A stretch of DNA of 40,270 nt from Actinomycetota bacterium (GTDB lineage Bacteria; Actinomycetota; Acidimicrobiia; Acidimicrobiales; Ilumatobacteraceae), in the NCBI GenBank assembly GCA_027731085.1, contig JAQCDG010000004.1:1-40270 (forward strand), given 5' to 3'. The notes under the pieces were generated by a model that worked only from the letters and a program-made list of their open reading frames with translations, had not been told where the DNA came from and ran no database searches. A program made the position numbers and the translations under genes. Within the stretch, counting starts at the first letter, position 1. The number at the start of each line of letters is the position of its first letter. Positions 33,499 to 40,270 of this stretch are shown here, one piece after another.

Positions 33499-34467
33499 TT
33501 ACCTGAAGTTTTTCATTACTTCTGCGAATAATTCAACAGTTTCAGTACTCGGATAATCAGCACACCACGGAATAAACCCGCTACAGCCGAGATCAATATA
33601 TTTCTGAACTTTCTCGGTTACCTGTTCGACAGTGCCAACGAGATTGTTTTTCTGCCAATCGTCAAACGGGTCGGCACGCAGGCTCAACGAGCCAGCGGCC
33701 TTGATCTCTTTCTCGGTGCGTCGAATGAAGATATCTGGCGACCAAGTCTTTCGAATCTCTGATTCGTCGCGACCCACGGCTGCACAGTGACCTTTAAGAA
33801 TCTCTCGTTTGCGGGCAAATTCTTCGGGACTGCCGCCAAAGTTTGAATAATCGGCATAACGCGCCACGACTCGCAGAGTTAACTGCTCGCCGCCACCGCC
33901 AATCCAAATTGGTGGGTGCGGCTTTTGCAATGGCTTCGGGTCACAGTTGCCGCGCACCAAGTTGTAGTACTTGCCGGCATAATTTGTTTCTTCTTGTGTC
34001 CACATTGATCGCACGATCTCGACGCACTCTCGCAACATCGCAATTCGAACTTTCGGTTCGGGAAAGTCGTAGCCGTATCCGCGACACTCGTTTTCATACC
34101 AGCCCGCACCAATGCCCCAATCGAGGCGGCCGCCAGAAATTACATCAAGCGTCGAAGTTATCTTCGCCAACAAACTTGGCTCGCGATAAAGATTGCAACC
34201 AACCATTTGGCCTAGCCTTATTTTTGTAGTGCGTTGGCTTATCGCTGCCATCATCGTCCAACATTCAAAAACTGTTTCGTGTGCGGGTCGGGGCACATTG
34301 TGAAAGTGGTCGTAAACCCAAATCGAGTCGTAGCCGAGTTTTTCTGCCAACTGCGCAATCTCGACGGCCTTGTTCCATTTGGCGACCGGGTCAGCGATCG
34401 TTACTAATTCCATCTTCCAACCCTGCGGAATAAAAACGCCAAATACCGTGTGCTGCTTGGTTGTCAT
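33499..34467 (-). CDS. Luciferase-like (LLM) F420-dependent oxidoreductase
   Basis: 322 residues, TIM-barrel bacterial-luciferase superfamily. Typical features are VFIPQGWKMEL at the N-terminus, AEKLGYDSIWVYDHF, GQMVGCNLYREPSLLAK, DVISGGRLDWGIGAGWYE, KPHPPIWIGGGGEQLTLRVVARYAD, and a C-terminal GCSGFIPW. Close family members in actinobacteria use coenzyme F420 rather than FMN; the substrate is unknown. It overlaps the upstream acyl-CoA dehydrogenase by 4 bases (ATGA), so the two are probably made together. Confidence 0.9.
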   Translation of the reverse strand: MTTKQHTVFGVFIPQGWKMELVTIADPVAKWNKAVEIAQLAEKLGYDSIWVYDHFHNVPRPAHETVFECWTMMAAISQRTTKIRLGQMVGCNLYREPSLLAKITSTLDVISGGRLDWGIGAGWYENECRGYGYDFPEPKVRIAMLRECVEIVRSMWTQEETNYAGKYYNLVRGNCDPKPLQKPHPPIWIGGGGEQLTLRVVARYADYSNFGGSPEEFARKREILKGHCAAVGRDESEIRKTWSPDIFIRRTEKEIKAAGSLSLRADPFDDWQKNNLVGTVEQVTEKVQKYIDLGCSGFIPWCADYPSTETVELFAEVMKNFR

Positions 34468-35684
34468 AGTGGCAGATCTCCGGTCGCAGACTTCGTCGAG
34501 CCGTGGTCTTTATATGCGGCGATTGTGCGCTGCGCGATGCGCATCTGGTGAATTTCATCGGCGCCGTCTGCAAAGCGACTCCATCGGGCTTGTTGCAACA
34601 TGTGCGCTAGTGGCGTATCGGTCGAATAGCCGAGTGCACCGTGCACTTGAATTGCGCGGTCGATGATTCTCCACAAACTATTGGCGACGAAATGTTTCGC
34701 CATCGAAACCTCAGAAGTAAAACTCTGACCGTTTTCGATTTTGTATGCTGCGTGCAACACCATAAGTTTGCACTGGTAGAGCTCCATCGCCGAGTCGGCG
34801 ATCAGCCATTGAATGCCTTGTTTTTCCGCAAGTATCGAGCCGTGTGAATATCGCTTCAATGCGCGATCAACCATCATGTCGAGTGCGATTTCAGCTTGAC
34901 CAATCCACCGCATGCAGTGTGCAAGTCGAGCAGGGCCGAGTCGGTATTGCCCGAGTAAGTGACCTTGCCCTCGCCCACCCAACATATTTTTTGCTGGCAC
35001 GCGCAGATCTTGCAACAAAATTTCACAGTGATTGTGACCACCCGACATTGTTTCGACATCGCGAACGATGTTGAAACCTTCACTTGGTATGTCAACAATG
35101 AAACAAGAGTTCGCCGCTTGTGGCAGATCGGGGTTATCTTCTGTGCGCGCAACCAAGAGCGCGAACTGCGCCCCGCGTGCGCCAGAGATGAACCACTTGT
35201 GGCCGTTGATCACCCATTCGTCACCGTCTTGATAAGCCTGAGTTTTGATCAGCGTCGGGTCACTGCCAGCAACCTCGGGCTCTGTCATCGCGAAACAACT
35301 GCGTGCAGTGCCCTCACATAACGGACGCAGGTATTTTTCTTTCTGTTCGTCTGTTGCCCAATGCAAAAGCGTGTGTTGATTGCCTTCGTCTGGTGCCTGA
35401 GCGTTAAGCACGAACGGACCAATACTGACTTTCGCAGCTTCAGCCGAAACCGCCGCCATCGCAGTTGGACCAAGACCCATACCTCCCCACTCGGCGGGCA
35501 TATGAGGTAGCCACAGATTCCAATGGTCTCGTGCTCGGCCACGCAACTTCACAATCGTGCGCACCACTTGACTGCGATCTTTTTGATCTATCGCGTCCCA
35601 CTGCGGGCGCACTTCGCTATCCATGAATTCGCGAACTTTCATGCGAACAGATTCAACTTCTGGTGAAAATGAAAAATCGATCAC
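34464..35684 (-). CDS. Acyl-CoA dehydrogenase family protein
   Basis: 406 residues, FAD flavoprotein oxidising an acyl-CoA to the trans-2-enoyl form. Signature 1 FAMTEPEVAGSDPTLI binds FAD and substrate. WVINGHKWFISGA lies near the middle domain. The C-terminal helical domain has QVHGALGYSTDTPLAHM and ADGADEIHQMRIAQ. The length and C-terminus resemble the ACAD10/11-like group rather than short-chain dehydrogenases. It is divergent from menG and is the first gene of a two-gene operon with the LLM oxidoreductase. The exact substrate is unknown. Confidence 0.92.
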   Translation of the reverse strand: MIDFSFSPEVESVRMKVREFMDSEVRPQWDAIDQKDRSQVVRTIVKLRGRARDHWNLWLPHMPAEWGGMGLGPTAMAAVSAEAAKVSIGPFVLNAQAPDEGNQHTLLHWATDEQKEKYLRPLCEGTARSCFAMTEPEVAGSDPTLIKTQAYQDGDEWVINGHKWFISGARGAQFALLVARTEDNPDLPQAANSCFIVDIPSEGFNIVRDVETMSGGHNHCEILLQDLRVPAKNMLGGRGQGHLLGQYRLGPARLAHCMRWIGQAEIALDMMVDRALKRYSHGSILAEKQGIQWLIADSAMELYQCKLMVLHAAYKIENGQSFTSEVSMAKHFVANSLWRIIDRAIQVHGALGYSTDTPLAHMLQQARWSRFADGADEIHQMRIAQRTIAAYKDHGSTKSATGDLPL

Positions 35685-35715
35685 GGCAAATGTCTCCCTT
35701 GTTAGTTTGTCAGAC

Positions 35716-35726
35716 TTGTGTCACAA
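35716..35726. promoter_or_regulatory. Short palindrome between acyl-CoA dehydrogenase and menG
   Basis: TTGTG-T-CACAA, an 11-base palindrome 32 bases upstream of the acyl-CoA dehydrogenase start and 48 upstream of menG, in the 89-base divergent gap. It resembles half of many TetR- or CRP-type operators. No regulator gene is adjacent. Chance occurrence is possible. Confidence 0.3.
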
Positions 35727-35773
35727 AAACATTACTAGCGTGACCAATACTGCGACCCCGTAGCCTGAAACGC

Positions 35774-36493
35774 GTGGCAAGAAGAGCACGAACGCGCAAC
35801 AAGTGGGATCGTCAAGATCTGCCCAAGGGTGCCGAAAAAGTTGAGGCGGTGCGTGAGATGTTCGACGCGATCGCCCCCAGATACGACTTTGTCAATCGCC
35901 TGATGACTTTTAGATTGGATACTCGCTGGCGCAAGAAGACAATTGCCGCGCTCAATTTACCCAAGGGCTCGCGTGTGCTTGACCTCGCAAGTGGCACGGG
36001 CGACCTGTGCATCGAGCTTCGAAAAAATAGCTATGAGCCAATTTCTATGGACTTGTCGTTTGGCATGTTGAGTGCCGACCGCAGCGGCGCACCGCGAACA
36101 CAGGTCGACATTTTGAAACTACCTATACCCAATATGTGCGTCGACGGCATAACTTGCGGCTTTGCGTTGCGCAATCTCGAGAACTTACAGTTGTTTTTTG
36201 TCGAACTGGCAAGAGTGACGCGTCATGGCGGTCGCATCGCATTGCTTGATGTCAGTGTGCCGACAAATAGATTCGTGCGATTCGGAAACCAAATCTATTT
36301 TGGTCGAATCGTGCCAATTATTGGTGGTCTGTTTTCAGATCGTGCCGCCTATAAATATTTGCCGCGCAGTGTCGCTTATCTACCGTCAGCCGAAGAACTG
36401 ATAGCAATGTTGAGGCAATCAGGTTTTGCTGATGCACAACACAAACAACTCTCAGGTGGCCTAACCCAATTGATCGTCGCCACACGAAACTAA
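35774..36493 (+). CDS. menG: Demethylmenaquinone methyltransferase
   Basis: Last step of menaquinone synthesis: SAM-dependent C-methylation of demethylmenaquinone. 239 residues. Family signature 1 is RYDFVNRLMTFRLDTRWRK (about 34-52). SAM motif I is VLDLASGTGDLC, GFALRNL is motif II/III, and VAYLPSAEEL lies near the C-terminus. Start is GTG at 35774, with no clear Shine-Dalgarno sequence. menF begins on the base after its stop. Confidence 0.94.
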   Translation: MARRARTRNKWDRQDLPKGAEKVEAVREMFDAIAPRYDFVNRLMTFRLDTRWRKKTIAALNLPKGSRVLDLASGTGDLCIELRKNSYEPISMDLSFGMLSADRSGAPRTQVDILKLPIPNMCVDGITCGFALRNLENLQLFFVELARVTRHGGRIALLDVSVPTNRFVRFGNQIYFGRIVPIIGGLFSDRAAYKYLPRSVAYLPSAEELIAMLRQSGFADAQHKQLSGGLTQLIVATRN

Positions 36494-37684
36494 ATGCGTT
36501 CGACAACCCGATTACTTTCAGCGGTCAGTGACCAGCAGATTGACCTCAACGATTTCGCTGGAGACGACGGCTTTTTATTCGTGCGCGATGGTGTCGGCCT
36601 CGCCGGGCGGGGTGTCGCCAAGCGAATTGGTCGCGACGAAGTCGCAACCGAGCTTGCTGCAATCGACAACGACAACCAAAGCGGCATCAAAGGTGCGGGG
36701 CCGATCGCAATTGGTTGTATTCCTTTTATAAGTAGCGATCCGCACAGCTTTGTAATTCCCAAAGTTGTGATTGGCAAGACAGCCACGGGTCAACAATGGG
36801 TGACGACTATCGATGACGCATCATTTGAATTCAAAAAACCAAAACAGACAACAGTCGTGGCTTCGTTCGCAGTAAACCAAGGCATTGCCATATCGCACTA
36901 TCTAGACGCGGTTCGTTCAACAGCCCAGGCTGTTCGCGAACGAAAAATTGACAAGGCCGTTATCGCCCGCGATATCTTCGTGACCAGCGATCAACAGTTT
37001 GACATTTGCGCAATCTTGCAACGTTTAAAACTTTCGTTTGGGTCAAGTTATCGATATTCAGTAGACGGCTTTCTAGGTGCTTCGCCCGAATTGCTTGTTG
37101 CAGTCAGCGGCAACAACGTTTCAAGTCATCCGCTTGCCGGCACTGCATCTCGCACAGGCAACCCAGACATTGACCAAAAAATTGCCCAAGATCTGATCGC
37201 CAGTACAAAGAATCAATTAGAACATCGCATCGTCATCAACATGGTTCACGAGACGTTGTTGCCGTGGTGTTCGTTTCTTGATTGGCAACCCGAGCCGTCG
37301 ATTGTTTCGGTTGCCAACGTGCAACATCTCGGCACTGAAATATCTGGGCAGTTGAGCGAGCCACGCCCGAGTGTTCTCGATCTCGCTTACGCACTTTCAC
37401 CTACTCCAGCCCTTGGCGGCGCACCAAAGCAAGCCGCGCTTGAACAAATCGCCATGGTCGAAGGAATAGATCGGGGTCGCTATGGTGGCGCGGTCGGATA
37501 TCTCAATCAAAATGGCGATGGTATTTTTGCAGTTTCAATTCGCTGTGCTGAATTCGATACGCAGCGTAAAACTGCCCGACTATTTGCGGGTGGAGGCATC
37601 GTTGGTGATAGTGAGCCGATGAGCGAACTAGCCGAGACGCAAGCCAAATTTCAAGCGATGCTGGCAGCACTCATTCGACCATAA
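36494..37684 (+). CDS. menF: Isochorismate synthase
   Basis: First committed step of menaquinone synthesis (chorismate to isochorismate). 396 residues, chorismate-binding fold. Core motifs are KAVIARDIFV, HPLAGTASRTGNPD, QHLGTEISGQL, LSPTPALGGAPKQAAL, DRGRYGGAVGYLNQNGDG and FAVSIRCAEF. The presence of menG and menD nearby argues for menaquinone rather than siderophore or anthranilate chemistry. It starts immediately after the menG stop with no spacer. Confidence 0.93.
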   Translation: MRSTTRLLSAVSDQQIDLNDFAGDDGFLFVRDGVGLAGRGVAKRIGRDEVATELAAIDNDNQSGIKGAGPIAIGCIPFISSDPHSFVIPKVVIGKTATGQQWVTTIDDASFEFKKPKQTTVVASFAVNQGIAISHYLDAVRSTAQAVRERKIDKAVIARDIFVTSDQQFDICAILQRLKLSFGSSYRYSVDGFLGASPELLVAVSGNNVSSHPLAGTASRTGNPDIDQKIAQDLIASTKNQLEHRIVINMVHETLLPWCSFLDWQPEPSIVSVANVQHLGTEISGQLSEPRPSVLDLAYALSPTPALGGAPKQAALEQIAMVEGIDRGRYGGAVGYLNQNGDGIFAVSIRCAEFDTQRKTARLFAGGGIVGDSEPMSELAETQAKFQAMLAALIRP

Positions 37685-37727
37685 ACGCCAACCGCCGTAA
37701 ATGGCGACGCCACGCCGTCGGCACAAT
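37685..37727. other. GC-rich convergent gap between menF and menD
   Basis: 43 bases with several short inverted repeats (for example CGCC-GTAAAT-GGCG near 37692-37705) and an ATTT near the menD side. It could be a weak bidirectional terminator; the pairing is short. Confidence 0.3.
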
Positions 37728-39425
37728 TTAACGCAGACTCGAAGCCACCATTTGATTGATTCGGTCGTGCACTTTGACATTTTCATTACGATCGGTGACT
37801 ACCCTTGCCAGCCACGGGCCGCGCTGTGACAGAACTTCGCCGAGTTCTGAGAGATTTTCGATCTCGTGACCAATGATTTGGTGCGCACGCGCCAACAAAT
37901 TGATGTCTACTTGGTGGGGTGTGCCGAAAATCTTTTCGAATATCGCACGATCAAGTGCCTGGGCTTGAGGTAAAAATGAGAAAATACCGCCACCATTGTT
38001 GTCGATAACGACGATTCGCAAATCGATGCTTCGGTTCGCAAGATTAAGCATTCCGTTTGAATCATGCAGCAGCGCGATGTCGCCGATCAGCAAAGTAGTC
38101 GGCTGTCCCGTCGCCAATGCCACTCCGACCGCAGTTGAGACGACGCCGTCTATGCCATTAGCCCCGCGATTGGCATGAACACGCAAACCGATTCGTGGTG
38201 CACCAAACCACTCGATGTCGCGAATCGGCATCGAACTCGAAACAACTAAATGTGATGACTCTGGCAACAATGAATACACCGCACGAGCGACCCCTGGTTC
38301 GGTCAACCCAGGTTCGTCGGCAAGTGCCATATTGATTGCTCTTTGTGATGAATCTTCGGCCACTGTCCAAAGATCGAGCCAAGAATGATCGCGCCCTGAA
38401 TGATCGCTAGTCAAATTCGCAACTAACTCGGCGCACAACTCATCTATCTCAGTAACAAGATGCATTGAGCACTTCGAATCTGGGTCGGTGAGACTAGGTG
38501 TTGTCGTAACGACAATCTGTTTGGCACCTGAATTGGTTAACCAAGTATTCACAACTTTCGACGCAGGCAGTGTGCCAAAGCGCAACACGACATCTGGTTG
38601 CAAATTCTTTGCGGTTTTCTCGTCACGCAATATTGCATCGGCCGCGGCGATAACACAGATGTTTGGTACGCGTGTGTTACTGCGAGGGTCGGCCAGCACG
38701 GGCCAACCCAAAGTTGCTGCGAGACGCAGCACAGAATCTGCTTGATATAACTCGGGGCCTGCGACAATCAGACCTTTATCGCGATTCAACGCACTAATCA
38801 GTTTGCGTATCTTCCGCTTAGACAATTGGCCAACCTCGGTGGCGATAACAGATGATCGCTCGTGGCGCGGTGGCAGTGTCATTGCCGAACCCATTAGCGG
38901 CTCACGAAATCTCAAGTTCAGGTGAACTGGCCCTCTGATTTGCTTGAGACTCGTCGCAAAAAGATCGTGTGCAAGACGGCGCCACGTGTGACTCTCTGAA
39001 TCATCAGCAACTTCGGCATTCACAAACTTGCGAACTGCGACACCATAAAGATTTTGCTGGTCGATCGTCTGCGGTGCGCCAACACCCTGCAACTCGGCTG
39101 GTCGATCTGCTGTGCAAATCAGTATTGGCACCTCGCTATGGTGCGCTTCGACGATTGCCGAGTGAAATTCAACTGCCGCCGTGCCAGAAGAGCAAACCAA
39201 AATTGCAGGTACTCCAGTTGCTTTGGCGATGCCAAGCGCAGCGAACGCGGCACTTCGTTCGTCATGAAAAATGTGCATCGAAATTTCGCTTCTATTGGCG
39301 ATCGCCAGGGCGATGGGCGTCGATCGTGAACCCGGCGAAACAACGGCGTGTTGTACACCACAAATAAGCCACTCATCCACCAAAGTGGCACAGAAAGTTG
39401 CTGTGGTCGCCGCCGAAGAAGCCAT
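37728..39425 (-). CDS. menD: SEPHCHC synthase
   Basis: TPP enzyme combining isochorismate and 2-oxoglutarate in menaquinone synthesis. 565 residues. The N-terminal Pyr domain has AVVSPGSRSTPIALA. The PP domain has GANGIDGVVST, GDIALLHDSNGM (metal and TPP-binding motif) and VVIDNNGGGIFSFLPQ, which is characteristic of MenD. The start ATG at 39425 is close to the domain start. It is divergent from menH and convergent with menF. Confidence 0.95.
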   Translation of the reverse strand: MASSAATTATFCATLVDEWLICGVQHAVVSPGSRSTPIALAIANRSEISMHIFHDERSAAFAALGIAKATGVPAILVCSSGTAAVEFHSAIVEAHHSEVPILICTADRPAELQGVGAPQTIDQQNLYGVAVRKFVNAEVADDSESHTWRRLAHDLFATSLKQIRGPVHLNLRFREPLMGSAMTLPPRHERSSVIATEVGQLSKRKIRKLISALNRDKGLIVAGPELYQADSVLRLAATLGWPVLADPRSNTRVPNICVIAAADAILRDEKTAKNLQPDVVLRFGTLPASKVVNTWLTNSGAKQIVVTTTPSLTDPDSKCSMHLVTEIDELCAELVANLTSDHSGRDHSWLDLWTVAEDSSQRAINMALADEPGLTEPGVARAVYSLLPESSHLVVSSSMPIRDIEWFGAPRIGLRVHANRGANGIDGVVSTAVGVALATGQPTTLLIGDIALLHDSNGMLNLANRSIDLRIVVIDNNGGGIFSFLPQAQALDRAIFEKIFGTPHQVDINLLARAHQIIGHEIENLSELGEVLSQRGPWLARVVTDRNENVKVHDRINQMVASSLR

Positions 39426-39508
39426 GCCTCTATCGTGGCAGCAATGAGTTCAAAATGTTTGGGGTGTGTGGCAAACCGCACAAAATCAATCTGGATGAGC
39501 AGAAACTG

Positions 39509-40255
39509 ATGCTTGCCAGCCAACAATTTGGCAACGGACCACGAGTTGTTTTCGTGCATGGCTTCACCCAGACCCGAGAGACATGGCAAGACCTGACTTC
39601 TGATCTTGTAGACCAATTCGAGGTCGTCGCTATTGATGCTCCTAACCATGGTGAGTCTTGCGATATCTCACTCAATTTAGAGTCAGGTGCAAGAGCGATC
39701 GGCGAAGTCGGGGGCGCCGCGGCTTATGTCGGCTACTCACTGGGTGGCAGATTCTGTCTAACCCTCGCTCTTGCTGAGCCACAAAAAGTTTCACGACTCG
39801 TGTTGATAAGCACGACCGCCGGCATCGAAGACAAAGATTTGCGACTGGCGCGCATACAAAGTGACGAAGAAATTGCCAAACGAATCGAACAAATTGGTGT
39901 CCCTAAATTTATCGACGAATGGCTGGCTCAACCACTTTTCGGAGGCCTCACTATCGACACAGACCAAAGATCAATGCGACTCAAAAATACGGCAATTGGT
40001 TTGAGTTCGAGTTTGCGACTTTGCGGGGCAGGTCGACAGCAACCTACATGGTCGAGACTAAAAGATCTGTCAATGCCGATTCTTGTTGTCGCAGGTGCGA
40101 ATGACGAGAAATATCGATTACTTGCCGAGAGGTTGGTCGCAGAAATCGGCAGTAATGCAACTCTGGCGATAATCAATGATTCGGGACACACACCGCATCT
40201 TGAACAGCCTGAGAAATTTTCGAATGTTGTGAGAGGCTTCTTGTCGACCGAGTAA
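39509..40255 (+). CDS. menH: Alpha/beta hydrolase, probable SHCHC synthase
   Basis: Probably removes pyruvate from SEPHCHC in menaquinone synthesis. 248 residues from the ATG at 39509. The oxyanion strand is VVFVHGFTQTRETW, the nucleophile Ser sits in GYSLGG, and the catalytic His in DSGHTPHLEQP; the acid is likely Asp in VVAGANDEKY. The frame begins earlier (39398), overlapping menD, and an ATG at 39455 is also possible. I chose 39509 because the hydrolase fold begins right after it and GGATGAG lies 9 bases upstream. MenH is assigned mostly by its divergent position next to menD; other hydrolase roles are possible. Confidence 0.8.
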   Translation: MLASQQFGNGPRVVFVHGFTQTRETWQDLTSDLVDQFEVVAIDAPNHGESCDISLNLESGARAIGEVGGAAAYVGYSLGGRFCLTLALAEPQKVSRLVLISTTAGIEDKDLRLARIQSDEEIAKRIEQIGVPKFIDEWLAQPLFGGLTIDTDQRSMRLKNTAIGLSSSLRLCGAGRQQPTWSRLKDLSMPILVVAGANDEKYRLLAERLVAEIGSNATLAIINDSGHTPHLEQPEKFSNVVRGFLSTE

Positions 40256-40270
40256 GTAATTAACTATTTA

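Noticed and set aside
39398-39508. Longer MenH start overlapping menD
   Set aside because: The extra residues overlap the divergent menD start and lie before the hydrolase fold; a later ATG with a better upstream purine stretch fits.

Overview
The window is a dense, ordinary-looking chromosomal segment of an actinobacterium. GC content is about 50 percent by eye, which is low for the phylum. The markers are an ANTAR-type response regulator (PdtaR-like) next to polA, a GerMN-domain lipoprotein with a sensor kinase (MtrB/LpqB-like), an F420-type luciferase-like oxidoreductase, a homodimer-type glycyl-tRNA synthetase, a polA-rpsA-coaE-uvrB-uvrA cluster and a menaquinone pathway. An Acidimicrobiia-like lineage is my best guess, but this is inference. 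Most genes lack a clear Shine-Dalgarno sequence, several start with GTG, and ATGA/TGATG overlaps are frequent. No gap between genes exceeds about 170 bases, and I see no insertion sequence, prophage or CRISPR array.

Layout. 1-14154 (minus strand, read right to left): tRNA-Leu(CAA), a small coiled-coil protein, the ANTAR regulator, polA, rpsA, coaE, uvrB, uvrA, uvrC, rapZ and the start of gap. This joins two clusters that are separate in mycobacteria. 14265-18564 (plus): a type II fatty-acid operon fabD-fabH-fabG-acpP-fabF, where FabD carries an extra C-terminal lipoyl-like domain. 18643-26055 (minus): a degenerate cis-prenyltransferase-like gene, recO, glyS, a small monooxygenase-fold gene, trpC-trpF-trpB-trpA, bcp and fabZ. 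26118-28727 (plus): uppS and dinG. 28706-31649: a response regulator (minus) divergent from its probable kinase and a GerMN lipoprotein (plus). 31659-35684: era, a membrane protein, a MaoC-type hydratase, an LLM oxidoreductase and an acyl-CoA dehydrogenase. 35774-40255: menaquinone genes menG, menF, menD and menH.

The most interesting signal is at 25462-26786. The uppS gene keeps the catalytic Asp and the isopentenyl-diphosphate-binding Arg/Arg/Ser residues. It has lost the Mg-binding Glu (now Lys) and the C-terminal RxG tail. Head to head with it, 62 bases away and overlapping recO, lies a second protein that aligns without gaps to the UppS C-terminal core. That protein has lost the catalytic Asp and the Arg/Arg/Ser residues but keeps exactly the Glu and the RxG motif missing from its neighbour. 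This complementary decay is what is seen in the eukaryotic DHDDS/NgBR heteromeric cis-prenyltransferase. It suggests a bacterial two-subunit undecaprenyl (or decaprenyl) diphosphate synthase.
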